Part shown: one piece after another, positions 11,745 through 22,490 of the stretch
How the letters are laid out: every line of letters starts with the position of its first letter
How positions within the stretch are numbered: the stretch's first letter is position 1
NCBI RefSeq assembly: GCF_907165205.1
Contig: NC_058189.1
Location: 68,260,315-68,324,314, forward strand
Source: Coccinella septempunctata
Lineage: Eukaryota > Arthropoda > Insecta > Coleoptera > Coccinellidae
Reading direction: 5' to 3'
Length of the DNA stretch: 64,000 bases
Translations under genes and position numbers: made by a program
The notes under the pieces: generated by a model
Told to the model about the DNA's origin: nothing
The model's database searches: none
Seen by the model: only the letters and a program-made list of their open reading frames with translations

Positions 11745-14700
11745 ATGGCTGCACATTTCGAATCAACCGAAATAAAATTGGAGGAACAATCCGAAAATGT
11801 TACTGAAATTCAATCTTATCTAGCTGGGTTTCAGAAAGAAATAGGCTCAGATGTAACGATCCAACAAGTGTCTGGTAAGTTTCTCATATCTAGAAGTTAT
11901 ATTGTAGTAATATATATTGGTTGAAGATATTCAGACATTATTTTCCTGTGTGTTATTATTATAGATGAAGTGGATGATGAAGAGGAAGGAACATATTTTG
12001 TTGATCAGGCTGGTCATTACTATTTCCAGGCAAAAGGAGATGCACAACCTGTTATGACGGTTGTTTCAACTCCTGGCTTGAGTTCTAGCAATGATGAAAG
12101 GGAATATATCATAAATGCCGAGAATAAATCAGATATTGAGTCGGAGACTGTGAGTTCAAATTAATATTTTGTATTTCACCTCTAATTGCATTTGTATTTT
12201 TAGAAATCAAGTGGAAACATACTGATCAATACGGGGGATACTTATCAACGAGTGTCCCTTGTACCTTCAGAAGATGCTACTACAGAGATGAGTTATGTTT
12301 TGATTGTACAAGACCCCTCTGATATTAAAGATGGAGAGGAGGGTGAAGGTGATCAGGATATGGCTGGTAATTACTATGAAGCTTCTTAATTTTTTGAATT
12401 TCAAATCGTGATTTGTTTCCAGTATATGATTTCGACGATGCAGAAGAGAGTGGTGTTATCGATTCAGATTTAGAAGACGACAAATCAAAAATCGTCAAAA
12501 TAGTCCCAAGAAAGTCCCAGGTGGTTGCTCAGGCTCACATGTGTAATTACTGCAATTATACCAGTTCCAAGAGGTACCTGCTTTCTAGACATATGAAGTC
12601 TCACTCGGAGGAGAGGCCTCATAAGTGTAGCGTCTGCGAAAGGGGATTTAAAACGTTAGCTTCCCTACAGAACCATGTGAACACTCACACAGGAACGAAA
12701 CCACACAACTGCAAATTTTGTTCAGCAGCCTTCACAACTTCAGGTATGTTTCTTGGATTTGATGTGTCCTATATAATAATCTAACAAATGGGGTTTCATT
12801 ATTTTGAAAAATTTACCAAAATGGATAATATTCGAAATTTCACATGTCATCAGAAGAAACCATAGAATTCACTAAATTCTGCTAACTTCATATATCGTCA
12901 TAGACATGAGTGTGACATTCAACTGGGCATTTATGATTGAAAGTGACAAATGATATGTTTTTTTGGATCTTTCAAGGTTTTTTTTAGGGGACTGAATATA
13001 GAGGTTGCATGATGGTGCAGGTTTTCGTATTTTGTAATTTTCTTCCAGCTATAAAAAAGTTTTGTTTTCAATTCATTGAGTTGCATTTATGAAAAACATG
13101 TGTACCCTCAAAAAAAAATATCTACCAGCTAAGTTATGATTTTCTTAAAGGTGAGCTTGTGAGACACGTAAGGTACCGTCATACACATGAAAAGCCCCAC
13201 AAGTGTGACGAATGTGATTACGCTAGCGTTGAGCTGTCAAAGTTGAAGAGACATATTCGCTGTCATACCGGAGAAAGGCCATATCAGGTAATGATGTAAA
13301 CTGAGATAATTTTTTTTCCCGATCATATTGAATCGGTTGTTAGGAAACCAAATGAAAATTATTATAATTTTCAGTGTCCCCACTGTACCTACGCTAGCCC
13401 AGACACTTTCAAACTAAAGAGACATCTTAGGATCCACACCGGTGAAAAGCCTTACGAATGTGATAAGTGTCCAGCTAAGTTCACACAGTCGAACAGCTTG
13501 AAGGCACACAAGTTGATCCACAACGGTGAGTTTTCACAATTTATCGAAGATTGTATGGGAGTTGTGAGTTTTTTTTACATTTTCAGTTGGAGAAAAACCG
13601 GTGTTTCAGTGCGAACTGTGTCCAGCCACTTGTGGTAGGAAAACAGACCTTCGAATTCACGTTCAGAAGCTGCATACTTCCGATGCACCTTTGAAGTGCA
13701 AAAGGTGTGGGAAAAGTTTTCCTGATAGGTACAGTTTTAAGGTGAGTGTCAACATTTTGAAGAGATATTCGTTTTTCTGTGAAAAACGAAAATAGTTATT
13801 TCAACGCTTGTACAATTGTAAATCATTCGTTTTTTTATCTGTTTCAGTTGCACAATAAAACTCACGACGGTGAAAAGTGTTACAAATGTGATCTCTGCCC
13901 GTACGCCTCGATTTCGGCTCGCCATCTGGAGTCGCACATGTTGATACACACCGATCAGAAACCGTTCCAGTGTTCTCATTGCGACCAGAATTTCAGACAG
14001 AGGCAGCTTCTCAAACGACACGAAAACTTGTACCACAATCCGGACTACGTACCACCCCCACCGAAGGAAAAAACCCACGAGTGTCCGGAGTGTTCGCGCG
14101 CCTTCAGACATAAAGGTACGTTGATTTGCGAGTTAGGTTAGGTCGGATTTGAAGGTGAAGAATTGTCAAAATTGTTGGTTGCCGTTGGTTACTGTAGGGC
14201 AGGCAAAGCGTATCTTAGAAACGGCTTGTGTATAAGTTTGTACCATGGTAACCAACAATTTTGACAATTGGTTTGATAGTTTAGGTTAGGTCAGATTTGA
14301 AGGTTTCCTGTTTTGAGTGGTTAGGTTAGTTCCTGTTTTGAGAGGTTAGGTTAGGTCCTATTTTGAGAGGTTAGGTTAGTTCCTGTTTTGGGAGGTTAGG
14401 TTCAGAGTTTCTAAGAGTTCGATCGATTCCAGGAAACCTGATCAGGCATATGGCAGCGCACGATCCAGATCCCTCCATCCAAAAGAAGCAACTGGAGCTC
14501 AAACTGGGTCGCCAGAAGAAGATTCAAATGATCGATGGGCAACAGGTTGAGGTGATGCCAAGCATGAGTTCCGAGAATGAGGAGGAGGAAATCGACATGA
14601 TGGCAGTAGAGGGATCCGACGGTCAACAATATGTGGTTCTGGAAGTTATACAACTGGGAGAAGGAGACGACCAGACTATGGTGGTCGGGGAAGGTTCTGG

Positions 14701-15079
14701 GGAAATCATCGGGGAAAATATATTACCAGATCATGGTGAGTAGCAAAGCCCTGCCTTTAATAAAGGTTATTAATGATGATTAATTTGTCGTTTTCAGATC
14801 TTAATGGCGAAGATGTAATAAGTGCTCTGCAAAACGCAAGACGGATACCCAAAGAAGAAAATGAAGACGATGATGAGGACGAAAAGAAATTCGATCCATC
14901 GACACAAACAGACATGATGAACTGTTTTGGTTTTGACGTAAGTGTTTGAACTTTCTACCGATTCGAATATTTTGAGTGAACGGTGTTATTTTACTTTGTT
15001 TGCTTTTCAGGAGGACGAAGACGATGAAGAATCAGAGGCTAAAGAGAGAACAATCACGTTATTGAGTGGTGTTAATTAA
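11745..15079 (+). CDS. CTCF: Insulator/architectural zinc-finger protein CTCF
   Basis: Eleven coding exons: 11745-11874, 11965-12149, 12204-12366, 12423-12743, 13151-13287, 13375-13525, 13587-13741, 13848-14115, 14433-14735, 14798-14937 and 15011-15079. They join in frame to 673 residues. The acidic N-terminus ends in a VYDFDD motif (Y161-F163) just before the fingers. Eleven C2H2-type fingers run from about 200 to 513. Fingers 3-5 are closely CTCF-like (TSGELVRHVRYRHTHEKP, CDYASVELSKLKRHIRCH, CTYASPDTFKLKRHLRIH), as are the FRQRQLLKRH finger and the following PDYVPPPP linker. The C-terminus is acidic (EDDDEDEKK, EDEDDEESE). CTCF binds DNA through the central fingers and organises chromatin domains and insulators. 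The start has an adequate Kozak context (CAGGATGG). Confidence 0.96.
14130..14405. repeat. Foldback repeat and TTAGG-like motifs in a CTCF intron
   Basis: The intron at 14116-14432 splits the last zinc finger. It holds 22-bp inverted arms at 14162-14183 and 14247-14268, one mismatch apart, separated by 63 bases. The unit is flanked by near-identical direct repeats containing TTAGGTTAGGTC and GATTTGAAGGT (around 14131 and 14281). Further copies of GGTTAGGTTAG follow with a CCTGTTTTGAGA-type spacer. It looks like a small foldback insertion plus a short tandem repeat. Confidence 0.6.
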
Positions 15080-16270
15080 TAATCCCAGTTGTAATATCGT
15101 TACTATTGGAAGGAGGAGGTGTAGAGAAGTTCTTACTTATTTCGGTTTAGGTGTACATTTTGTACATAAAATATGGATATTTACCTTTGAAAATTTATAT
15201 TGTTGATTTTAATAACTTGATAATATGGAATTGTAAATATTCAAGTCTGAATTTTAATTAATTGCACCGATTTTGTGATTTTTCATATTGAAATATATAA
15301 TATTCATAAACGTCCATTGAAGGAAAAGTTGTTTATTCCGAATTTTATGTGATGTATTGGGGTATTTGAGACTTATCTTTGTATTACCATAACCTTTTAT
15401 TTATTTGCTATTTATGGATACGATAATTCAATGGCATTTTGGAATTTTTTGACAGATGGATTTTTTCAGTTTTTTTAATCATCATTTTTAGATTGTTTTC
15501 TATTGCAGTGCTGCCAACTGTTTTTGTGAACGGAAGTTGAATGAATAAAACTTATCATAGTTAAATTGAGTATTTTGATAATCCTAATAATCAATTTGAA
15601 TTCGCTTTCATCGAAAAATTTTCGTTGGTATTTCCTAATAATCTGGCAAATGACAAAAGTGAATTGGTTAAAAAGAAAACCGATTACGAGGAGATTACTA
15701 TGAATTTCAGTGTAAAGATTTCTATGAACGAAAGTCAAACTTTTGTGGATGAGGAATAATTTGAATATCAGTTGCATTTAATCTCACTTCTTGATAACGG
15801 TGGTGGGCAGATAACACTTTTGATTACTCAGGCTAATAATCGGGTAATACTAAATTAAAATATTAACGGGTACTTGCCGGACCTGCTTAGTACCTATATA
15901 TACTTATTGAAAATTGATCATAGTTTTCTGTTTTTCTCTATCTACGTCTAAAATAAAACGCCTTATTTACCCGGGAAATTGCTACTCTACAGACATACAC
16001 GTCTTCTTCTTCTTTTAGTTTATGACTCCTTATCTGTGTTCGTAGTAGTTCTCACAGAACACACTTGACTTACTTTATGGTAGTTCTATAACCTATATAA
16101 GTGTCTGTGTCTATAACACAGAACATCAAGTACAAACCATAGACTTATAAGTCTATGGTACAAACATAGTTGTTTTTTGAATGTTATGAAATGCAGGAAC
16201 ATTTCACTTTTCAGAGAACGTTAATTATGTTAAAAAAATCGGACTCGAAATAAATTATAATTCATCATTT
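15080..16270. other. CTCF 3' region and intergenic sequence with palindrome
   Basis: CTCF 3' UTR-like AT-rich sequence extends to about 15.3 kb. The rest is non-coding as far as can be seen. It includes a perfect 24-bp palindrome at 16136-16159 (ACCATAGACTTA and its reverse complement). Confidence 0.45.
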
Positions 16271-16681
16271 CTAGCATTTGAACATTTTATCGATTTTCAA
16301 CGCCGCATCTACAAATTGAACCACGTCAGTTTTCCACCTCGCATACCGTTGTCTCGGCTGATACCACGGGTCTTCCGGTCTTAAACAGGAGTCCGCCATC
16401 CAAAAGCCGCATTTCATCGACTCGGCCGGCGGGGCTCGATACAGCTCCAGGGGCCCCACGGGCTTCCTTATGTGTTTATTCCTAGAGGTCGCGTACCTTC
16501 CGTAAGAACCGTAGTTAAAACCGTCGGACATTCCATAATCCACGTCCATTTCGTTCAGTATCTGATATATGGTCGCCTGTCCGGTGGATAACAACTCCCT
16601 CTTGTGCTCCTCCAAATTCGTCGGCTCCTTGTAGTCGGATTTCGAGAATTTCGTACGATTCACGGGAACGCGGAAGGGCAT
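16271..16681 (-). CDS. Small protein of unknown function (136 aa)
   Basis: Intact single-exon frame of 136 residues with GC-rich, coding-like codon use that stands out from its AT-rich surroundings. The protein is rich in Tyr, Arg, Pro and Trp (GQATIYQIL, GFNYGSYGRYATSRNK, GPLELYRAPPAESMKCGFW, DPWYQPRQRYARWK). It has no signal peptide, membrane helix or catalytic motif that I recognise. Tyr/Pro/Arg-rich small proteins of this look are common among axonemal microtubule inner and testis-expressed proteins, but that is only a resemblance. An A-rich run immediately upstream on the plus strand (16699-16717) reads as poly-T on the coding strand. Confidence 0.65.
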   Translation of the reverse strand: MPFRVPVNRTKFSKSDYKEPTNLEEHKRELLSTGQATIYQILNEMDVDYGMSDGFNYGSYGRYATSRNKHIRKPVGPLELYRAPPAESMKCGFWMADSCLRPEDPWYQPRQRYARWKTDVVQFVDAALKIDKMFKC

Positions 16682-17819
16682 TGTATATATTTTGTTAGAA
16701 AAAAAAAAAAAAAAAATTGCAGATTCAAGATTATTGATTATTTTGTCATATCACATCATAAAATGCATAGACATATAGACTATATGTCTATGATAAAATG
16801 TGATTTTTGTTTGTGGACAAGGAAGTCTTTCCGGAAAGTTTCACCGATATTAACCTCAGCACACAGATAAAGAGTACTCTCTGGACTCCGGCGACCAATC
16901 GACTGTAATCTTTTCTATGGGTAAAACCACAGAAGATTCGTCGACTACCAATTTACCCATCCCTACATCAAAATAACGCAAAATTTATCTATGACTCTTG
17001 TATATGTCTATGCATAGACAATCTAGTCTATGATCCTGTCAGTTTCGAGGTTTTCGTTTCTGCTAAGGCTAAAAGACTTCTATGCTTCCACAGCAAATAA
17101 AATAAAGATAAAGCAGGCACCACATTCGATGTTTGATGAAAAGGAGCGCTGGTCATGATCCACAGAACATAAACATCCTGACCATTCCTAACCTAAATAA
17201 ACCTCAATAAATAAATAAATTTATTGAGTTCACTGGCACCGACTGTAACCAGGGCTACTTTCGCCTTTTCCCTAGATGGATTACGTAAAAACGGCTGAAA
17301 GGGTTGCAAATGAATAAAATTTAATGAAGGAGCTTTTTATGGTTGATTTTCACAATGCAGCTTTTTACGATATCAATCAAATGAATCTGATTGTTCAAGG
17401 CAAATGTAATTGATTGTTCATTGGGCAAATAAATAATATTCATATCACAATTATTGAGTCTGTTTTTCCCCTGAAATTTACCGAAAAGTTCAGATCTAAG
17501 GGGTCACTGGGACCCGGATCCAAGAACAGTACCGTCTTTCTTCGACAAGCGTCCAAAACGTTAAATTAAGCCTCACGAACAGGTGTCAAACCAAGTCCAC
17601 ATTGCATCTGATCGTCGTTTCCGTGTAAACGACGATGCTTCGCGCGAGGCGTCGGGATGCCACAGCGACAGTGCCGGCCCGCCAGTGACGTAGATGTCGT
17701 CGAAGTTGTACAGACGCCACCAGCAGTAGTGAAGACGGTTCAAAGAAAAGTGCGGTGCTCTGGATACGAAAATCCCCGTGTTCCATGGGACAATCGCCTA
17801 TGCCCGATAACAGTGCAGC
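16682..17819. other. Intergenic interval with CATAGAC palindromes and a CpG-rich stretch
   Basis: Two perfect palindromes lie here: 16766-16792 (13-bp arms, CATAGACATATAG, one central base) and 17005-17020 (TGTCTATG and its complement). From about 17.55 to 17.95 kb the base composition turns GC- and CpG-rich, as expected of a promoter or first exon. Two overlapping ORFs there (17586-17786 minus, 17657-17923 plus) are unsupported by family features. Confidence 0.45.
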
Positions 17820-17835
17820 ATGAAACTGCTCACAG
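17820..17835 (+). CDS. Candidate start exon of the giant Ig gene
   Basis: ATGAAACTGCTCACAG is followed by GTCAGT at 17836. It ends in phase 1, which is the phase needed by the exon at 20478, so the joined start would read MKLLTGINPHEV. The ATG is the first after an in-frame TAA and has a purine at -3. It lies at the downstream end of the CpG-rich block at 17.55-17.95 kb. Phase agreement is the only support; transcripts could instead start elsewhere. Confidence 0.3.
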
Positions 17836-20477
17836 GTCAGTGTCAGAGGATGCCCGCATCGTTTTCGCGTTCATCTTATTGAGCCTCCTCAACGTTTTGA
17901 CTTCATCGCACGTAGCGACGTAGCGTCTATTTCGGATTTTTATTTACCGGCTTTGGAATAGCTGAGATTCCAGCGGCGTTTTTGGTGAAATTTAGGGGAA
18001 GCGTCTAAAAATAGTCGGATATTACGCTGTGCTTAAACAACTCACCGCGAAATAACATTGTGCAACCTAGTTTTTTTAGACTTTTCAGATCGTCCTCGCC
18101 AAAACATTCGGTAAATAACACACGTTGCCTTGGGATGCCTTCACTGGACGATCGAGATTTAATAGATCAGGTGGCAATTGGTGCGTAACAAGAAAGTTGT
18201 GTTGGGTTATTTTCAACGGTGAAAATCGAAGCATGCGTGCGAAGAATCTATACCGAAAATACTACCTGATTTTTCCCAAAATTTTAGTGACCACCGTATA
18301 ATCTCGAAAAACCGTCGTTTGGGGATCCAATCCGAAATTATCTAATAAAAAGAAAATAGCAACATTTTGAGAAATTCCTCTGTCCTTCGACGCCCAGTAA
18401 ATAAGTCTAGGAGGATTATCACCTGAAAATTGCCATGTTAAGTAGAGAAAAACATTTTTTGAAAACCACAACCTTCTAAGTCTTATAGTTTTCAATTGCG
18501 ACAAACCTTCTTTAAAGAAAAGCTCAACCAACATTCTGTTCCTCAAGTCGATAAAGATATCTATGTAAATTGTGAGCTATACAGATATGTATATGGAGGT
18601 CTCATATCCTCAATAACTAGGTGTTGTTTTAATAAGCAAATTTGCGCTTTGTGCCTGAAATCAATGCGATTCTATACAATATTTCTCGAATCTTTGTATT
18701 GGCGAATTTAACATCTGTCACTTGGAAAAAATGCTCAAATTGCAATTAAATAAATATACCATTTGCTTTGCAGCAAATAAAATCAAAAAGGTGTCATTCA
18801 TTGTGTAGGTGAAATGGCAAATTGCGAATAAATTAAGTCTTCTGTATCATGCCTTTGGCTGAAGTTTTTTCTTTCCCTTTAATTGAAAAATATTCTTGAT
18901 TTATTCCATCGGGAACTGCTCGATCTAATCATTTATTATGCCTATGCTAATCAGTTGTACAGCAAATTTCAGTAGGTATTGTTCGGTATGTGCTAAAAAA
19001 CTTTTGGAATGAAATGTTAGTCCATGATTCCAACAGAAGTGTGAATTCACAGTAACTACGATATGCAGATTAGAAGGAGCTCTGAATATACGTCATTCGA
19101 TAGTGTTTTTCATTTGAGTTCGACTTGATAATGTTTGACTATGGCGAGCTTTATGCAGGAACACACTGTACACTGTATACCAGTGAGGGAATCTCGGAAA
19201 CTAGAAGAGCTAGAGCCAAACCGATGATACGTTTTCGAGCGAGAAACAGATAAACCAAAAATGGTGAAAATTGTAGCCTCCTACGATCCTTCAATATTCA
19301 ATAATAGTGGATTTTATACAAAAGTTTGTCTGATAATTCGAATCAGCAAAAAAACCTTGCAAAATTATGGCAGATCATCATTAGGTTGGTTAAAAGTTCC
19401 TCCCAAGATAGACACAAATTCTTGTGAAGATAAAGGTATTTGTCAAAGTTATATTTTTTCAAAGAATTTTGAAATTCTTTGTCGAGTAGGCAATTATTGT
19501 TGAAAACTGAAATTTTCATCGAACGCCCTCTGTCAGAAAATTCTGATTTTCCATCCAGATCGAATTTTTCCGCAACTTTAATTAAAATCCAAGCAAGACA
19601 GTCTTGATTTTGTTAGCGGAGGTTATAAGTGGGCCGAACTGATCTAATTTTAGACTGGGACACGAATAATTTCATGGATTAAAAGCGTCTTTACGCGGGG
19701 ATAAATAGCACCTATAGATCTGATAAGGAATCGAGAGAGGTTTGCGCTATTATAAATCAATTCTTCATGTACTTGAGACTTACTAAAACTATCGATGCAT
19801 GAATTTAATTCTCTGGTTATTTCTTACTCGTTTTCATAAAGGCAGTTTTCACTTCTACTTTATCTTGAAAACGTTTGGGGGTAATAAATGATAAAATGCA
19901 GGGTGAGTCTTTGACTCGTACAAATATTTCAACAGTAAGATAATTGAGGTCAAAAGAAAAACTTTTTTCCTATAAAATTTTTTCCGATTCAGCCCTGATA
20001 AAAATATATAGCCAATTGAAGTTTTCATAATGAGCTATGCCACCCCAGGAAAAACAAAATTACCTCCAGAATAACTAGCTACATCTTTCAAACAGAGTTC
20101 CATTCATCCAAAGTACCCAATTTCTCAAATTTCATAGATTCTTTTTAATTTATGAATATAAAATTACCCGAAAACGGCGCATCATACAAGAAAATACAAC
20201 TTAGCTTCAAGTGTTGGGTTCTTTGAATTTGAATTTTTGGTATTTTTATGGTACCTTAAGGTCATAATGAGAAAACTGGAAGACGTGGATGATATGACCG
20301 CAAGAATCTACTGTTAAAATATTTGTACAAGTCACCCACGTAAGACTTGGTACTGCTAAAGGCGCGTACACACTGGGCCAACGTTGGCCAAGGGACAACG
20401 AAGCAATTTACCGAACCCTAACCTCAATTGGGCCATTTGTCTTGATTTTCCTCTACTCCACACATTGAACTTTTCAG
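17836..20477 (+). other. Probable first intron of the giant Ig gene
   Basis: No coding exon is visible. ORFs at 18262-18546 (minus), 18496-18711 and 19261-19503 (plus) have no recognisable content. A MITE copy occupies 19899-20340 (listed separately). Confidence 0.35.
19899..20340. mobile_element. TIR-bearing MITE, copy 1
   Basis: The left end CAGGGTGAGTCTTTGACTCG and following bases are the inverse of the right end (CAAGAATCTACTG...AAATATTTGTACAAGTCACCC). The arms extend about 65 bases. The interior (TTTCCGATTCAGCCCTGATA, GGAAAAACAAAATTACC) is shared with the copy at 24.6 kb. There is no coding capacity. It is a non-autonomous element of unknown superfamily. Confidence 0.7.
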
Positions 20478-20607
20478 GAATAAATCCACACGAAGTACCG
20501 CCAAGATTTCGAGACGATGGTTCACAGTACGTTTCAGCAACAGAGTCATCATCAGTCACACTTCAAGCCGAGCTTTATGATGTCACTAAGGACACTGAAA
20601 TTGAATG
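20478..20607 (+). CDS. Giant Ig gene exon: first half of Ig domain 1
   Basis: Acceptor TTTTCAG at 20477, donor TG|GTGAGT at 20607/20608. The 130 bases encode a segment starting VPPRFRDDGSQYVSATESSS and ending TEIEW. That is the A-to-C-strand half of an I-set Ig domain, ending at the core tryptophan. The TG at the end combines with G of the exon at 25792 to give the tryptophan codon TGG, followed by TKDDAPL. Domain and phase thus fit across a 5.2-kb intron filled with satellites and a MITE. Confidence 0.75.
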
Positions 20608-20726
20608 GTGAGTACCCATTATATTAGTGTTCTGTGGTGAGTACCATCAGATTCAATGGGCTTCCACTTTTGTCAGGTAAACCACATGATATGACGCCAA
20701 GGTTGACTCCAGTGGGGCGGCCATGT

Positions 20727-21455
20727 GTTGACCTTGAAAAATTCCGAAAAAGATGGGGTCAGTTGAAACGGTTGGGCCAAGATGGATGAAATTCTCAGAT
20801 TTGTTACTAGACGAGTTGCTCTTTCAGAATATGTATCACATTTCCATCTACGGTTACTTTTATTGAGACATAAACGACTCGAAAGCTGACCTTCGAAAAA
20901 TCCTGAAAAAAAAGGGTTCAGTTAAAAATTCGTCAAGAACGAACGGTTGAGCCGAGATGGATGAAATTTTCAGATTTATTACTAGAAGAGTTGCTCTTTC
21001 TGAATATGTATCACATTTCCATCTACGGTTACTTTTATTGAGAGATAAACGACTCGAAACTGACCTTTGAAAAATCCTGAAAAAGATGGGTTCAGTTAAA
21101 AATTCGTCAAGACCGAACAGTTGCGCCGAGATGGATGAAATTCTCAGATTTATTACTAGACAAGTTGCTCTTTCAGAATATGTATCACATTTCCATCTAC
21201 GGTTACTTTTATTGAGAGATAAACGACTCGAAACTGACCTTTGAAAAATCCTGAAAAAGATGGGTTCAGTTAAAAATTCGTCAAGACCGAACAGTTGCGC
21301 CGAGATAGACGAAATTCTCAGATTTATCACTAGAAGAGTTGCTCTTTCAGAATATGCATCACATTTAGATCTACGATGATTTTTCTGGGAGCTACGCGTG
21401 TCGAAAGCCGACCTTCGAAAAATTACCAAAAAAGTCGTCAAGACAGAACGATTGT
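20727..21455 (+). repeat. 174-bp satellite, direct block (4 copies)
   Basis: The motif GTTGCTCTTTCAGAATATGT recurs at about 20815, 20990, 21164 and 21338, a spacing of 174-175 bases. Each unit also contains GATGGATGAAATT, a CATTTCCATCTACGGTTAC box, TTATTGAGAGATAAACGACT and TCAGTTAAAAATTCGTC. The long minus-strand ORF over this block (20860-21471) is only the satellite read in one lucky frame. The same unit occurs in reverse orientation at 22.5-23.5 kb. Confidence 0.85.
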
Positions 21456-21589
21456 GAAAAATACTTTTCACCTAGTACCTGATTTGGTAACAACTCATCC
21501 GGAAATTCAAAAAATCTCGTAAGATCTCCTAACTCATGTCACTCCATTGGGGCAAATGGACATTGCCCTAAAATAATACCCGTAAAAAA

Positions 21590-21900
21590 CTTGGCGGACC
21601 CGCTATTGACATTGGGCCAGTGACAGCTCGATGTCCGGCCCTCGTTGGACCTGACGCCGTTAAAAATACCCGGAGGACGCCGTCGACGGGGGTCTAGAGC
21701 GTCGCGACGTCACGCGGACGCGCTAGTCGTTGAGATGCCCAAACAGCGAACGTGCAAATTTCGAATTTGTGGAAAACGGGAAGTTCGCCGCGTTATGTTT
21801 TCGCCCTGATTGATGTTTCGGTAATATCCGTATAGTTCTTGATTTATTCGCGAGCCACGATGACGTTCAGTGATTTACGTCAAATTCTGCTCGAATGATA
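21590..21900 (+). promoter_or_regulatory. CpG-rich block, possible internal promoter
   Basis: Inside an AT-rich intron the sequence turns sharply GC- and CpG-rich (GACGCCGTCGACGGGGGTC, GCGACGTCACGCGGACGCGC), including a CRE-like ACGTCA. A TTCAGTGATT-like initiator follows near 21865. It resembles the CpG-rich block at 17.6 kb. It could drive a shorter transcript that uses the alternative exon at 24033. No coding frame is evident. Confidence 0.3.
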
Positions 21901-22169
21901 TTCGTCCGAAATAGAAAACAGATTGGAGAGAGCGATGTTTTGAAGGGTTGAAACAAGAGAATATATCTTCTTTGATCGAGCATAATTTGTGGAAGTTTGC
22001 AGTTTCATTCTTCTTCTTTCATGAATATGTTGAAATAATTTTCGAGTGTCTGGTTGTTGGAATCAATCGAATACCTCTGTGATGCGATCATCGATACTTT
22101 TAGACAAAATATGAATAGCATGTAGCATAAATGAGGGGTTCAGGGCTGAAGTGAACCAAGTCCATGCAG

Positions 22170-22351
22170 CCTAGTTTTGAGATAAATGGCTTAGAAGTTG
22201 TCTATCACCAATTAATTCAAAAGTGACTTCTTTATTTATCATTATTCTTATGTAAGCATACGCTTACATTCTAACCTTTTAAACTCTAAAGACGTCACTT
22301 TTGAATTAATTGGTGATAAATAATTTCTAAGCCATTCATCTCAAAACTAGG
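22170..22351. repeat. Foldback (palindromic) element
   Basis: Inverted arms of about 60 bases at 22170-22232 and 22290-22351 share CCTAGTTTTGAGAT, GGCTTAGAA and ATCACCAATTAATTCAAAAG. At the centre lies TGTAAGC-ATAC-GCTTACA, itself a near-perfect palindrome. It sits between the two oppositely oriented satellite blocks, so the whole 20.7-23.5 kb stretch is a nested inverted structure. It is MITE-like, with no coding capacity. Confidence 0.75.
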
Positions 22352-22490
22352 CCTTCTAATGTTTCGATAATTTTCATGAAAAATGTTATTTCAGTCAAGG
22401 TAAAACCCGTTTTCAGATTCAATTGAGATGTTGGAGGTACAAAACGAACTCATCCTCATACTATACAAGACTCGAAAATTGTTGTTGTGA

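Noticed and set aside
13749..14111. A 120-codon minus-strand ORF over CTCF
   Set aside because: It lies antisense to zinc-finger exons 7-8, whose plus-strand coding is certain.
17657..17923. An 88-codon plus-strand ORF in the CpG-rich block at 17.6 kb
   Set aside because: Its phase at the plausible donor (17835) does not match the Ig exon at 20478, and it shows no family features. CpG-rich sequence is poor in stop codons by composition.
20860..21471. A 203-codon minus-strand ORF with internal protein repeats
   Set aside because: It is the 174-bp satellite read in one frame (174 is divisible by 3). The inverted block at 22.5-23.5 kb does not keep the frame, so no protein is under selection.
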